A DNA stretch of 64,000 bases from Alphaproteobacteria bacterium. GTDB lineage: Bacteria > Pseudomonadota > Alphaproteobacteria > Ferrovibrionales > Ferrovibrionaceae. The position numbers and the translations under genes were made by a program. The notes under the pieces were generated by a model, which was not told the DNA's origin, ran no database searches, and worked only from the letters and a program-made list of their open reading frames with translations. Shown in pieces: positions 15,969-26,773 of this stretch (its first letter is position 1; each line of letters begins with the position of its first letter). The stretch covers positions 310,001-374,000 of the forward strand of contig JAFKFH010000006.1 of the NCBI GenBank assembly GCA_017307375.1, in the 5' to 3' direction.

Positions 15969-17633
15969 TCAGGCGATACGGCTGTGTCGTCGCAGTTTCG
16001 CTGCATCAAGCAGCATCCGGCCGGCCCAGCGATAGACATTGTGCTCGGCGACCAGACCGCGCATCAGCGCCATGCGGTGACGTTGCTCTGATTTCGGCAT
16101 CCGCAGCGCGAAATCGATTCCATCGGCGGTGCCCGCGGTGTCGTAGGGATTGATGGCGACGGCATCGATCAGTTCGGCCGCCGCGCCGGCGAAGCTCGAC
16201 AGGATCAGCACGCCTTCCTCGTCGTCGCGCGCGGCGATGAATTCCTTGGCGACCAGGTTCATGCCGTCGTGCAGGCTGGAGACGACGCAGGCATCGGCGG
16301 CGCGGAACAGCGTGAAGACCTCGTCAGGCTCGTGGTGGCGCGCCAGCAGGACGATGGGTTGCCAGCTCGCTGTGCCGAAGCGCCGGTTGACCGCGTCGAC
16401 CAGGGCGCGCGTCTCGGCCTCGAGCTGCTGATAGGCGGCAAGCTTGGTCCGCGTGGGTGCCGCCACCTGCACGAAGACGAACCGCTCGCGCCAGCCGGGG
16501 TGGCGCTCCAGCAGATCCTCGACCGCGCGGAAGCGCTCGACGATTCCCTTGGTGAAGTCGAAGCGCTCGACGCCGACCGCCATCACGATGTCTCCCGGCA
16601 GGTTCAGCTGCTCGCGCACCAGCCGCCGGCACTCGGCGATCGTCGGCTGCTGCCGCAGGGCGCGCGGCGGCCATTCGATCGAGATCGGATAGGGGCGGAT
16701 GCAGGTGGTAGCGCCGCCGCGGGTGATCGTCGACTGCTCGCGGTCGATCCGGCTTTCCAGATAGCGATCGACGCAATCGATGAAGTTGTGGCAATGGGCC
16801 GGCGTGTGGAACGCCATCACGGTCGACCCCAGCAGGCCGTCGAGGATTTCGTCGCGCCACGGGCAGATGCCGAAGACTTCGGGGTTGGGCCAGGGAATAT
16901 GCCAGAACGTGATGATGGTGGCGTTGGGCAGCCGCTCGCGGATCATCCGCGGCAACAGGGCGAAGTGATAGTCCTGGACCAGCACGACCGGTGATTCAGA
17001 GCGTGCCTCGGCGACCACCGCGTCGGCGAATTTGCGGTTCACCGCGACATACTGCACCCAGTCTTCCTGCCGGAATTCCGGACGGACATAGGCAAGATGG
17101 CAGAGCGGCCACAGCCCCTCGTTGGCCAGGCCATAGTAGTAGCCGTCCTGCTCGGCATCCGACAGCCAGATGCGGCGCAGCGCATAGGACGGGTCGTCCG
17201 GCGGCACCGCGATGCGGTCCTGTCCGTCGACGACATCGGCATCGGCGCTGCCCGAGCCGTGCGCGATCCAGGTGCCGCCGCAGGCGCGCGTGATCGGCTC
17301 CAGCGCCGATACGAGGCCGGAGGCCGGCATCTGCAGGGTTATCCCGCCATCGGGATTGCGGTTGTGGATGTAGGGTTCGCGGTTGGAGACGACGATGACG
17401 TCGGCGCCCGGCAACTCTTCTTCCAGCAACCGGCGCAACGCGGCGGGCGACCACTTGACCTTGATGTCGTTTGCGGGAGCGTCGGGTTCGGCTTCCAACG
17501 GCGCGCGGCTCGGCGGGGCGGGGCGGCGCCAGGCGGCGGGCGAGAGCAGGCGGTTCAGCGTCTGCAGCCAGTTCGGTGCCTCGAACGGCACGGCGCCACG
17601 CGCCAGCAGTGAGCTGTCGAGCTTGTTCAGCAT
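15969..17633 (-). CDS. otsA: Trehalose-6-phosphate synthase (GT20)
   Basis: 554 aa retaining glycosyltransferase of family GT20 that makes trehalose-6-phosphate from UDP-glucose and glucose-6-phosphate. Visible motifs: VSNREPY near the start, [17 protein letters not shown] with [18 protein letters not shown] in the N-lobe, [22 protein letters not shown], and the nucleotide-sugar site [14 protein letters not shown]...[11 protein letters not shown]...INPYD. An N-terminal extension of about 90 residues is unusual for bacterial OtsA. No otsB phosphatase gene is adjacent. Some members of this group make glucosylglycerol phosphate instead. The start is ATG 17633; the frame continues to a TTG at 17678. 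Confidence 0.87.
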   Translation of the reverse strand: MLNKLDSSLLARGAVPFEAPNWLQTLNRLLSPAAWRRPAPPSRAPLEAEPDAPANDIKVKWSPAALRRLLEEELPGADVIVVSNREPYIHNRNPDGGITLQMPASGLVSALEPITRACGGTWIAHGSGSADADVVDGQDRIAVPPDDPSYALRRIWLSDAEQDGYYYGLANEGLWPLCHLAYVRPEFRQEDWVQYVAVNRKFADAVVAEARSESPVVLVQDYHFALLPRMIRERLPNATIITFWHIPWPNPEVFGICPWRDEILDGLLGSTVMAFHTPAHCHNFIDCVDRYLESRIDREQSTITRGGATTCIRPYPISIEWPPRALRQQPTIAECRRLVREQLNLPGDIVMAVGVERFDFTKGIVERFRAVEDLLERHPGWRERFVFVQVAAPTRTKLAAYQQLEAETRALVDAVNRRFGTASWQPIVLLARHHEPDEVFTLFRAADACVVSSLHDGMNLVAKEFIAARDDEEGVLILSSFAGAAAELIDAVAINPYDTAGTADGIDFALRMPKSEQRHRMALMRGLVAEHNVYRWAGRMLLDAAKLRRHSRIA

Positions 17634-17725
17634 ATCGGTATTGATCCTTGTCGCTTGGGGCGTGTCCAAGTGCGGCAAGGAGGCAACCCGCCCTGATCCT
17701 TAAAGTTCCCGGTCTAGCCGAAAGG

Positions 17726-18720
<995 letters not shown>

Positions 18721-18724
<4 letters not shown>

Positions 18725-19686
18725 GCGCGCACCAGCGGGTGATGGCACAGCACTTCGCGGTCGAACCCGGCTGCGACGGCCGGGGGATCGGCGGTGCAGG
18801 CGGCGTCGGCGCGCGTGCAACGGTCGCGAAAGCGGCAGCCGGCCGGCAGACGCCCCAGCGACGGAGCCGAGCCGGGAATCTGCGGCAATGGCGTGCCGGG
18901 TTCATGCAGGCTCGGCACCGAGGCCAGCAGGCCGGCGGTGTAGGGATGGGCCGGCTCGGCAATCACCGCCGCGGCGGGGCCGCGCTCGACCACCCGGCCT
19001 GCGTACATCACGCAGAGATCGTCGGCCAGGCTGGAGATCACCGCGAGGTCATGGGTGATCCAGACGAAGGCGGTGCCGGTTTCATCGGCCAGCCGGCGGA
19101 CCTCGGCCAGGATCTGGCCCTGGATCGAGACGTCGAGCGCCGTGGTCGGCTCATCGGCGATGATCACCGCCGGCCGGTGCAACAGCGCGGTCGCGATCGC
19201 CACGCGCTGGCGCATGCCGCCCGACAGCTGGTGCGGATAGGCTTCCAGCCGTTCCGCCGGCGAGGGGATGCCGACCACTGCCAGCGCGTCGCGGGCACGG
19301 GCCAGGGCGGCACGCTGCGAAACCTTGTCGTGGGCGCGCACCGCCATCGCCATCTGGCTGCCGACGGTCAGCACCGGGTTCAGGGTCATCATCGGATCCT
19401 GGAACACCATGGCGACGCGCGCGCCGCGCATGCGGCGCAGTTCGCCGGGCTTCAGCGCGATCAGGTCGACGCCGTCGAGCAGCACCCGGCCGCCGGCGAT
19501 GCGCCCCGGCGGCTCGATCAGCCCGAGGATGGAATAGCCGGTGACCGACTTGCCCGATCCGCTTTCCCCGACGAGGCCGAGGATGCGGCCCTTTTCGACC
19601 GAAAACGAGACGCCGTCGACCGCGCGCAACGTGCCGGCGCGGGTGACGAACTCGGTCTGCAGATTTTCGACGACCAGCGCGCTCAT
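18721..19686 (-). CDS. Peptide ABC transporter ATPase (DppD/OppD type)
   Basis: 321 aa. Walker A GESGSGKSV, Q-loop VFQDPMMTLNPVLTVG, signature [15 protein letters not shown], Walker B VIIADEPTTALDVS, H-loop WITHDLAVI, and the oligopeptide C-terminus with HPYTAGLLASVP and CRFRDRCTRADAAC. It is translationally coupled on both sides by 4-bp overlaps, so DppC, DppD and DppF are made in near-equal amounts. Confidence 0.92.
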
Positions 19687-20570
19687 CGGCTGCGCCTCGG
19701 GTTCAGCACGTGGCGCACCTGATCGCCGACCAGGTTGATCGCGACCACGACGATCATCAGCGCGATCCCGGGATAGATCGAGATCCAGTAGCGCCCGGAC
19801 AGCAGATACTGGAAGCCGTTCGAGATCAGCGAGCCGAGCGACGGCGTCGTCACCGGCAGGCCCAGGCCGAGGAAGGACAGCGTCGCCTCCAGCGCGATCG
19901 CATTGGCGACCTGCACCGTCGCGACGACGATCAGCGGCGGCAGGGCGTTCGGCAGCAGATGGCGGAACAGGACGCGACCGGCGGGCAGCGGCGTCGACAG
20001 CGCCGCCTCGATATAGTCCTTGCGCCGTTCGGCGGAGGCCGCGCCATGGGTGGTGCGGGCGAAATAGGCGTATTGCGCCGCGACCAGCGCGGCGACGAGT
20101 TGGCCCAGCCCCTGGCCGAGCAGCGCGACCAGGACCAGCGCCAGCAGGATGGCGGGCAGCGACAGCTGCAGGTCGACGATGCGCATGATCAACGCCTCGA
20201 TCCGGCCGCCGTAATAGGCGGCGACCAGGCCGATCGTGGCGCCGATCACCAGCGCGAACGCGCCGGCGAGCACGCCGATCAGGAACGAAATGCGCAAGCC
20301 GTAGAGGATCGCCGAAAAGAGGTCGCGGCCGGCGCTGTCGGTGCCGAGCCAGTGGACATAACCCGCCGAGCCGGTCTCGCCGGGCGGCAGCCGCGCATCG
20401 CCGAGATCGAGGGCCTGGAGGTCGTAGGGGTTCTGCGGTGCCACCAGCGGGGCGGCGAAGGCGAGTCCGAGGGTGAGCACGACGACGGCGAGCGCGGCGA
20501 CCGCGATCCAGGATTGGCGATAGTCGTCCCAGAAGGCGGCGAAACGGGCCAAGCGGCCCTCGCCGGTCAC
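19683..20570 (-). CDS. Peptide ABC transporter permease (DppC type)
   Basis: 295 aa inner-membrane permease with an N-terminal membrane segment, the OppC_N region (FAAPLVAPQNPYDLQALDLGDARLPPG), DSAGRDLFSAILYGLRISF, several membrane helices and the EAA loop EAALSTPLPAGRVLFRHLLPNALPP contacting the ATPases. Length and order are normal for the family. Start and stop overlap its neighbours. Confidence 0.92.
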   Translation of the reverse strand: MTGEGRLARFAAFWDDYRQSWIAVAALAVVVLTLGLAFAAPLVAPQNPYDLQALDLGDARLPPGETGSAGYVHWLGTDSAGRDLFSAILYGLRISFLIGVLAGAFALVIGATIGLVAAYYGGRIEALIMRIVDLQLSLPAILLALVLVALLGQGLGQLVAALVAAQYAYFARTTHGAASAERRKDYIEAALSTPLPAGRVLFRHLLPNALPPLIVVATVQVANAIALEATLSFLGLGLPVTTPSLGSLISNGFQYLLSGRYWISIYPGIALMIVVVAINLVGDQVRHVLNPRRSR

Positions 20571-21541
20571 GATGCCCCCCGGGTACGGATGCGGGGATCG
20601 AGCTGGCCGTAGGCGAGGTCGACGACCAGGTTGATGACGACGAACAGGAAGACGACGAGGATCAGATAGGCGACCATCACCGGGCGGTCGAGGGTGATGA
20701 TGCTGTCGATGATCAGCTTGCCCATGCCGGGCCAGTTGAAGATCGTCTCGGTGACGACGGCGAAGGCCAGCGTCGAGCCGAATTCGAGGCCGAACACGGT
20801 GACGATCGGAATGGCGATGTTCTTCAGTACGTGACGGAAGATCACCTCGCCGTCGCCCAGGCCCTGCGCGCGGGCGAAGCGGACATAATCGGCGCTCATC
20901 GCCTCCTGCATGCCGGCGCGCGTCAGACGGATCAACAGTCCCATCTTGAACAGCGACAGGTTCAGCGCCGGCAGGATCAGATGCTGGATGCCGTCCCAGG
21001 TGGCAAGCGACGTCGGTATGCCGAAAAGGGTGCCGACCGTGCCGCGCCCGCCCGAAGGCAGGATGCCGATCTCGACCGCGAAGGCCAGGATCAGCAGCAG
21101 CCCGACCCAGAAAGTCGGCACCGAGAAGCCCAGCACGGACAGCCCCATGATCACTTTCGACGACATCGCGTCCGGGCGGTAGCCGGCCCAGATGCCCAGC
21201 GGGATGCCGACGACGGTCGCGATGACCATCGCCGACAGCGCCAGTTCCAGCGTCGCCGGAAAGCGCGACAGGATCAGCTGCATGACCGGCAGGCGATAGA
21301 CCATGCTTTCGCCGAGGTCGCCGGACAGGACGTTCTTGGCGAAGTAGAAATACTGCACCACCAGCGGCTGATCGAGGCCGTAGCGCGCGATCAGCGCCGC
21401 GCGCAGCTTCTGGTCGGCGGCCGGATCGATCATCACATCGATCGGGTTGCCGATGGCATAGACGCCGATGAAGACGACCACCGACATCACGACGATGACG
21501 GCGGCCGCCTGCAGGACACGCTGAAAGAGAAAGCCGAGCAC
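20567..21541 (-). CDS. Peptide ABC transporter permease (DppB type)
   Basis: 324 aa inner-membrane permease: N-terminal helix LQAAAVIVVMSVVVFIGVYAIGNP, the family segment LIARYGLDQPLVVQYFYFAKNVLSGDLGESM, five further helices and the EAA-like loop YVRFARAQGLGDGEVIFRHVLKNIAIPIVTVFG. Located 23 bp after the binding-protein gene; its end overlaps the DppC start. Confidence 0.92.
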   Translation of the reverse strand: MLGFLFQRVLQAAAVIVVMSVVVFIGVYAIGNPIDVMIDPAADQKLRAALIARYGLDQPLVVQYFYFAKNVLSGDLGESMVYRLPVMQLILSRFPATLELALSAMVIATVVGIPLGIWAGYRPDAMSSKVIMGLSVLGFSVPTFWVGLLLILAFAVEIGILPSGGRGTVGTLFGIPTSLATWDGIQHLILPALNLSLFKMGLLIRLTRAGMQEAMSADYVRFARAQGLGDGEVIFRHVLKNIAIPIVTVFGLEFGSTLAFAVVTETIFNWPGMGKLIIDSIITLDRPVMVAYLILVVFLFVVINLVVDLAYGQLDPRIRTRGAS

Positions 21542-21564
21542 GCTACGGATAAATCAGGTCGAGG

Positions 21565-23148
21565 TTACTTCTTCGGCGTGATCAGGTGGGCCAGTGTTTC
21601 CTGGTCGACGCGGGGTACGAAGGTCACGCTGTCCTTCTTCGAGGCCCACACGGTCTGCAGGATGACCGTCGGGATCAGCGCCCGGTCGTTCATCGAGATT
21701 TCCGTGGTCTTCTCGAACAGGGCGCGGCGCTTCGGATCGTCCAGCGTCTTCTGGCCTTCCTGGAACAGCTTGTCGAACTCGGGGTTCGAATAGCCGGACT
21801 TGTTGAAGGCGCCGAGGCCCAGTTCGGCATCGGGCGTATGAACCAGCGAGCCGTAGGTGTAGGACGCCTCGCCGGTCAGCGTGCCCCAGCCCGACATCCA
21901 CAGGCTGAACTCGCCCTTCTGCTGGGCGGGGAAGAAGACCGTGCCGTTCAGGGCCTGGGCGTTGATCTTCAACCCGGCGCGCGACCACATCTGTGCCACC
22001 GCCTCGCAGACCGCGGCATCGCCGGGCAGGCGGTTGTTGGTGCAGGCGAAGTCGAGCTCGAAGCCCTTCGGGTAGCCCGCCTCGGCCAGCATCTGCTTGG
22101 CCTTGTTCAGGTTGTACTCACGCTCGGGCAACGCCTTCGAGGCACCGAAGAACGTCACCGGCATCAACTGGTTGGCCGGCTTGCCCAGGCCTTCCAGCAC
22201 CACGCGCACCAGGGTCTTGCGATCGATGGCGAGGTCCATCGCCTCGCGCACCTTCAGGTCGCGCATCGGGTTCTGGTCGATTTCCTTGCCGTCGACCTTG
22301 GCCTTTTTCGGCAGGGTTTCCTTGACGTTCGGGGTGATGTTCAGGATGTAGACGGAATCGGCGATGAAGGTGTCGACCGACTTGTCCTTCTGCATCGAGG
22401 CGTAGTCGGTGGCCGGCACGTAGTTGACCAGGTCGACCTGGCCCGACTTCAGCGCGGCGATGCGCGCGGCGTCGTTGGGGATTTCCTTGCGCACGACCTT
22501 GGCCCAGGCCGGTCTCTGGCCCCAGTAGCCGTCGAAGCGCTCGACGACGAGGTCGCCCTTCGGTTCCCACGAGACGAACTTGAACGGGCCGGTGCCGATC
22601 GCGGCCGCACCCGAATTGAACTGGTCGTTGCGCGCCTCCATCCCGATCTTCTTGGGCACGACGAACAGGCGGATGAAGTCGTTGGGCAGCGTCGCGGCGG
22701 TGCCGTTGGTCTTGACCTGCAGCGTGTACTTGTCGACGACGATCGCTTCCTTGACCCGCTTGGTATAGATCGTCATCGACATCGGGCCGGTGACGGCGGG
22801 GATACGCTCGATCGAGAACTTGACGTCCTCCGCGGTCAGTTCCGAGCCGTCGTGGAACTTGACCCCCTCGCGCAGCTTGAATTCCCAGGTGGTGTCGTCG
22901 ATCGGCTTCCAGGAGACGGCCAGCGCCGGCTGCAGCTGCAGGTTTTCGTCGACGCCGACCAGCGTGTCGAAGATATGGCGCAGCGCTTCGGCCTGGCTGC
23001 CCAGCGTCGACCAGTGCGGGTCGATCGAATCGGGGCCGGCGCGTACGCCGATCGTCAGGTTCTGTGCCAGTGCGCCGGTGGCGAAGGCGGTCCCGATCAC
23101 AAGCGCCGCAGCCGCGACGCCGGTCTTGAAGTATCCCAGTTTCATCAT
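21565..23148 (-). CDS. Peptide ABC transporter substrate-binding protein (SBP family 5)
   Basis: About 527 aa with a signal peptide (LGYFKTGVAAAALVIGTAFATGALA) and the family-5 fold: PDSIDPHWSTLGSQAEALRHIFDTLV, EFKLREGVKFHDGSELTAEDVKFSIER, a lobe-2 domain with REAMDLAIDRKTLV, and TYGSLVHTPDAELG. It delivers di- or oligopeptides or related amides to the DppBCDF-type permease. Two tandem ATGs (23148 and 23145) follow AAGGGGG; the second has the better spacing. It is divergent from the GntR gene that begins the amide/peptide catabolic operon. Confidence 0.9.
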   Translation of the reverse strand: MMKLGYFKTGVAAAALVIGTAFATGALAQNLTIGVRAGPDSIDPHWSTLGSQAEALRHIFDTLVGVDENLQLQPALAVSWKPIDDTTWEFKLREGVKFHDGSELTAEDVKFSIERIPAVTGPMSMTIYTKRVKEAIVVDKYTLQVKTNGTAATLPNDFIRLFVVPKKIGMEARNDQFNSGAAAIGTGPFKFVSWEPKGDLVVERFDGYWGQRPAWAKVVRKEIPNDAARIAALKSGQVDLVNYVPATDYASMQKDKSVDTFIADSVYILNITPNVKETLPKKAKVDGKEIDQNPMRDLKVREAMDLAIDRKTLVRVVLEGLGKPANQLMPVTFFGASKALPEREYNLNKAKQMLAEAGYPKGFELDFACTNNRLPGDAAVCEAVAQMWSRAGLKINAQALNGTVFFPAQQKGEFSLWMSGWGTLTGEASYTYGSLVHTPDAELGLGAFNKSGYSNPEFDKLFQEGQKTLDDPKRRALFEKTTEISMNDRALIPTVILQTVWASKKDSVTFVPRVDQETLAHLITPKK

Positions 23149-23187
23149 GATCCCCCTTGCTGCCGGTGTGGTTTTACAGGCAAGCTG

Positions 23188-23238
23188 TTCTTGTCGCTTA
23201 TGACGGTAGGCTACAATTTCCGGGAGCGTCAACAAGAA
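23188..23238. promoter_or_regulatory. Divergent promoter with inverted repeat (peptide transporter / gntR)
   Basis: TTCTTGT (23188-23194) and ACAAGAA (23232-23238) form a 7-bp inverted repeat in the 121-bp divergent gap, flanking a possible rightward -10 TACAAT (23212-23217). It is a likely target of the GntR protein encoded at 23270, which would then control both arms. Confidence 0.45.
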
Positions 23239-23269
23239 TGAAGTCAGAAACACACGCGTTCCGGTGTCA

Positions 23270-24316
23270 ATGTATCAATTCGATGGAACAGTCGACGTGA
23301 CGACCGGGGGCGTGGCCGAACCGATGATCGATGGGCTGGTCGGGCGGCTGGACCGCGACCTGCCGGTGCCGGTCGGGGTGCAGCTGCGCGGCCTGCTCGA
23401 ATACGGCATCGCGCTGGGCGAACTGCCGGTCGGCCAGCGCCTGCCGTCGGTCCGCGCGCTGGCGCAGCGCATGGGCATTGCCCCGATGACCGTCGCCTCG
23501 GTCTATGCCGAATTGCGCGACTGCGGCTTGCTGGAAGGCCGGCAGGGCGCGGGCACCTACATTGCCGATCGCGGCGGCCAGGATCGCGGCCGCATGCTGG
23601 CGCTGCGCCGCATCCAGCGCAAGATCGACGCACTGCTCGCCGAGGCCGAGGCGCTCGGCCTGGCGCCCAACGACGTCGCCGCGCAGCTCAATGCGCGGCT
23701 GGCGCGCGGGCGGGGCGGGGCCGTCCGGCCGCTGGCGCTGGTGATGGTCGGGCTGTTTCCGGATGCGACGCAGGTCTATGCCGACTGCATTGCCGCCCAG
23801 CTCGGCCCGCAGGACCGCATCATGGCGACGACCATCGCCGCGCTGCAGGCCGGCGATTATCCGCCCCGTGCCGATCTCGTCGTCACGCTGGCCAATCGCC
23901 GGGCCGAGGTCGAGGCGCTGTTTCCGCCGGGCATGCCGGTCATCGGCATCAGCTTCATCCCGTCGGAGGAGACGCGGGGGCGGCTGGCGGCGATCGATCC
24001 GGGTGCCAAGCTTGCCATCGTCTCGATGTTTCCCGAATTCCTGGCGCTGATGAAACCGGGCGTGCTGCGCTTCACCCCGCATGTCGCCGATGTCGAGGTC
24101 GGCATGTACAACGATCCCGATCTCGACGACCTGCTGGCCCGCTGCGACGTGCTGGTCTATGCGACCGGCGCCGAATCGCTGCTGGCCCGCCTGCCGCCCG
24201 GTCGCCAGGCCCTCGAATATCGCCATGTTCCCGATCCCAACGCCATCCGCGCCGAACTGCTGCCGGCGGTCGAGCGCGTGCGGGCCACCTTGCCTGTCCA
24301 GGAGGAAAAACCTTGA
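23270..24316 (+). CDS. GntR-family regulator with periplasmic-binding-like sensor region
   Basis: About 348 aa. A GntR winged helix occupies residues ~25-100 (PVPVGVQLRGLLEYGIALGELPVGQRLPSVRALAQRMGIAPMTVASVYAELRDCGLLEGRQGAGTYIAD). It is followed by a helical linker and an alpha/beta domain (PLALVMVGLFPDATQVYADCIAAQLG...DVLVYATGAESLLARLPPG) that looks like a small-molecule sensor rather than a classical FCD, UTRA or aminotransferase domain. GTG 23264 and ATG 23270 are both possible starts; no clear Shine-Dalgarno. It heads a seven-gene operon; the next gene starts within its stop codon (TTGA). Confidence 0.85.
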   Translation: MYQFDGTVDVTTGGVAEPMIDGLVGRLDRDLPVPVGVQLRGLLEYGIALGELPVGQRLPSVRALAQRMGIAPMTVASVYAELRDCGLLEGRQGAGTYIADRGGQDRGRMLALRRIQRKIDALLAEAEALGLAPNDVAAQLNARLARGRGGAVRPLALVMVGLFPDATQVYADCIAAQLGPQDRIMATTIAALQAGDYPPRADLVVTLANRRAEVEALFPPGMPVIGISFIPSEETRGRLAAIDPGAKLAIVSMFPEFLALMKPGVLRFTPHVADVEVGMYNDPDLDDLLARCDVLVYATGAESLLARLPPGRQALEYRHVPDPNAIRAELLPAVERVRATLPVQEEKP

Positions 24317-25014
24317 GAATTTCGGCTGCCAACTGGTCGATGGTCGAAGACTACCTGAAACACGACGACCGTGCCGTCCTGCCGCTCGGCTCGACCGAGC
24401 AGCATGCGCATCTGAGCCTGTCGGTCGATTCGATCCTGTCGGAGAAGGTCGCGGCCGACGCGGCCGAGCCGCTGGGCGTGCCGGTCTTCCCGGCGCTGGC
24501 CTACGGCATCACGCCCTACTACATGGCCTTTCCCGGCACGCTGTCGCTGCGCGCCGCGACCTACATGGCGGTGGTGCGCGATCTGCTGGACAGCCTCCAT
24601 CGCACCGGTTTCCGCCGGGTGCTGATCGTCAACGGCCATGGCGGCAACAGCCCGGTCCAGCCGGTGACGATGGAATGGATGACCGACCATCCCGGCACCC
24701 GCGTGCGTTTCCACAACTGGTGGAATGCCCCGCGGACCTGGGAAAAGGTCAAGTCGATCGACCCGGTCGCCAGCCACGCCTCGTGGATGGAGAACTTCCC
24801 CTGGACCCGCCTGCCCGGCGTGGTGCAGCCGACCCAGCGCAAGCCCTACGTGCCGTTCGACAAGATCAAGGACCGCGGGCCGGAAGGCGTGCGCGAACTG
24901 GTCGGCGACGGCAATTACGGCGGCCTGTACGAACGTCCCGACGACGAGATGCTGGCGTTGTGGCAGGTCGCCGTCGAGGAAACGCGCGAGCTGATCGCGG
25001 GAGAGTGGGAATGA
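24313..25014 (+). CDS. Creatininase-family amidohydrolase
   Basis: 233 aa metal hydrolase of the creatininase superfamily. Metal-binding positions are seen in LPLGSTEQHAHLSLSVDS (Glu, His, Asp) and in NGHGGN; GNYGG follows near the end. Creatininases open cyclic amides; relatives act on N-formyl or other small amides. The TTG start at 24313 overlaps the gntR stop and has GGAGGAAAAACC upstream, indicating translational coupling. With the later peptidases it suggests degradation of an amide- or lactam-containing compound. Confidence 0.86.
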   Translation: MRISAANWSMVEDYLKHDDRAVLPLGSTEQHAHLSLSVDSILSEKVAADAAEPLGVPVFPALAYGITPYYMAFPGTLSLRAATYMAVVRDLLDSLHRTGFRRVLIVNGHGGNSPVQPVTMEWMTDHPGTRVRFHNWWNAPRTWEKVKSIDPVASHASWMENFPWTRLPGVVQPTQRKPYVPFDKIKDRGPEGVRELVGDGNYGGLYERPDDEMLALWQVAVEETRELIAGEWE

Positions 25015-26054
25015 GCGACCGGCCGATCCTGATCTGGGGTGCCGGGGCGATCGGCGCCACGCTGGGCGCCTATTTCGCCCGGGCCGGCGAGGATGTGCTG
25101 CTGGTCGATATCGTGGCCGAGCATGTGGCGGCGATGAACGAGGGTGGCATTGCCATCGAAGGCCCGGTCGAGGCCTTCACCCAGGCCGTCCGCGCGATGA
25201 CGCCCGACCAGGTCGAGGGGCTCTACGACCGGGTCATCCTGGCGGTCAAGGCCCATCATACCGAAGGCGCGATGCGCAGCCTGATGCCGCATCTGGCGCC
25301 CGGCGGGTTCGTGCTGTCGGCCCAGAACGGCCTGAACGAAATCACCATCGGCGAGATGATCGGGCCGGAGCGCACGATCGGCTGCTTCGTCAATTTCGGC
25401 GCCGACTGGCTGGCCCCGGGGCGCATCCTGTTCGGCAATCGCGCGGCGGTCGCCGTCGGCGAACTCGACGGCCGCACGACGCCGCGGGTGGCCGAGATGC
25501 ATCGCCTGCTGTCGATCTTCGAGCCGAAGGCGGTGCTGACCGACAACATCTGGGGCTATCTCTGGGGCAAGCTCGGCTATGGCGCGATCCTGTTCGCCAC
25601 CGCGCTGACCAACGGGTCGATGACCGAGAACCTGGAAAGCGCCCGCCATTTCCCGGTGTTCGACCGGTTGGGGCGCGAGGTGATGGCGGTGGCGGCGGCG
25701 CGCGGCATGCGCCCGCTGGGGTTCAACGGCTTCGATCCCCAGGCCTTCATGCCCGGCGCGCCCGAGGCCGCGTCGCGCCGCTCGGTCGCCGACATGGCCG
25801 AGCACAACCGCCATACCGCCAAGACCCATTCCGGCATCTGGCGCGACCTGGCGGTGCGCAAGCGCAAGACCGAGGTCGATGCCCAGATTGCGCCGATCTC
25901 GACGCTGGGCGCGGCCGTCGGCATCCCGACGCCGGTCATCGACCGGCTGGTCGCCCTGATCCACGACATCGAGGACGGGCGCCGGCCGCAATCCTGGGAA
26001 ACCCTCGACCTTCTGTTGGACGCATGCAGCACGATTTCACCGACCGCCGCGTAA
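25011..26054 (+). CDS. Ketopantoate reductase-family dehydrogenase (ApbA/PanE-like)
   Basis: 347 aa NADP-dependent 2-hydroxyacid-type dehydrogenase: PILIWGAGAIGATLGAYFARAGEDV is the cofactor Rossmann motif, VILAVKAHHTEGAMRSLMPHL and SAQNGLNE follow, and the C-terminal helical domain carries the family lysine region WGYLWGKLGYGA. Location in a catabolic operon argues for oxidising or reducing a catabolic intermediate rather than for pantothenate synthesis. ATGA overlap with the creatininase gene; its 3' end overlaps the next SDR gene by 31 bp. Confidence 0.87.
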   Translation: MSDRPILIWGAGAIGATLGAYFARAGEDVLLVDIVAEHVAAMNEGGIAIEGPVEAFTQAVRAMTPDQVEGLYDRVILAVKAHHTEGAMRSLMPHLAPGGFVLSAQNGLNEITIGEMIGPERTIGCFVNFGADWLAPGRILFGNRAAVAVGELDGRTTPRVAEMHRLLSIFEPKAVLTDNIWGYLWGKLGYGAILFATALTNGSMTENLESARHFPVFDRLGREVMAVAAARGMRPLGFNGFDPQAFMPGAPEAASRRSVADMAEHNRHTAKTHSGIWRDLAVRKRKTEVDAQIAPISTLGAAVGIPTPVIDRLVALIHDIEDGRRPQSWETLDLLLDACSTISPTAA

Positions 26055-26761
26055 TCGTCACCGGGGCGGCCCAGGGCATCGGCCGGGCGATCGTCGCCCG
26101 CTTCGCCGCCGCCGGGGCCCGCGTCCATGCCCTGGATCGCGATGCCGAGGGGCTGCGCGAGGCCGCGGGGGCGGCGGACACGGCGGCGCTGGACCTGGCC
26201 GACCGCGCGGCGGTGCAGGCGGCAATCGCCGCGATCGGCCCCGTCGATATTCTCGTGACCGCGGCGGGCGGCGTGCGCGGGCAGCAGCCCCGGCCGATCG
26301 AGGACATCGACGAGTCGGCATGGCACCAGCTGTTCCAGGCCAACGCCGACAGCGCCTTCTGGTGCGCCCAGGCCGTGGCCCCCGGCATGAAGGCGCAAGG
26401 CCGCGGCCGCATCGTCACCATCTCGTCCGGGGCGGGGCTGCGCCCCAGCCTGACCGGGATCCAGGCCTATGCCGCGTCCAAGCACGCCCTGGTCGGGCTG
26501 ACCCGGCAACTGGCCTGGGAACTCGGGCCCCACGGCATCACGGTGAATTCGGTCGCCCCCGGTTTCGTCCTGTCGAACCCGGCGACCGAACGCCAGTGGC
26601 AGGGTTATGGCCCCGAGGGTCAGGCACGGCTGGTGGAATCGATCCATACCCGGCGGCTCGGCACCCCCGACGATATCGCCCATGCCGTGCTTTTCCTGGC
26701 CGCCGACGAGTCGTCGTGGATTTCGGGCCAGGTACTTTCCGTCGATGGCGGCCGCAGCTGA
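26024..26761 (+). CDS. SDR family oxidoreductase
   Basis: 245 aa short-chain dehydrogenase: VTGAAQGIGRAIVARFAAAGA, the NNAG-equivalent VTAAGGVRG (altered), TISSGAGLRPSLTGIQAYAASKHALV with the catalytic Ser, Tyr and Lys, and a C-terminal VLSVDGGRS. The unusual long overlap with the preceding gene shows tight packing of the operon. Likely acts on the same catabolic intermediate as the PanE-like enzyme. Confidence 0.88.
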   Translation: MQHDFTDRRVIVTGAAQGIGRAIVARFAAAGARVHALDRDAEGLREAAGAADTAALDLADRAAVQAAIAAIGPVDILVTAAGGVRGQQPRPIEDIDESAWHQLFQANADSAFWCAQAVAPGMKAQGRGRIVTISSGAGLRPSLTGIQAYAASKHALVGLTRQLAWELGPHGITVNSVAPGFVLSNPATERQWQGYGPEGQARLVESIHTRRLGTPDDIAHAVLFLAADESSWISGQVLSVDGGRS

Positions 26762-26773
26762 GAGGACTGTGAC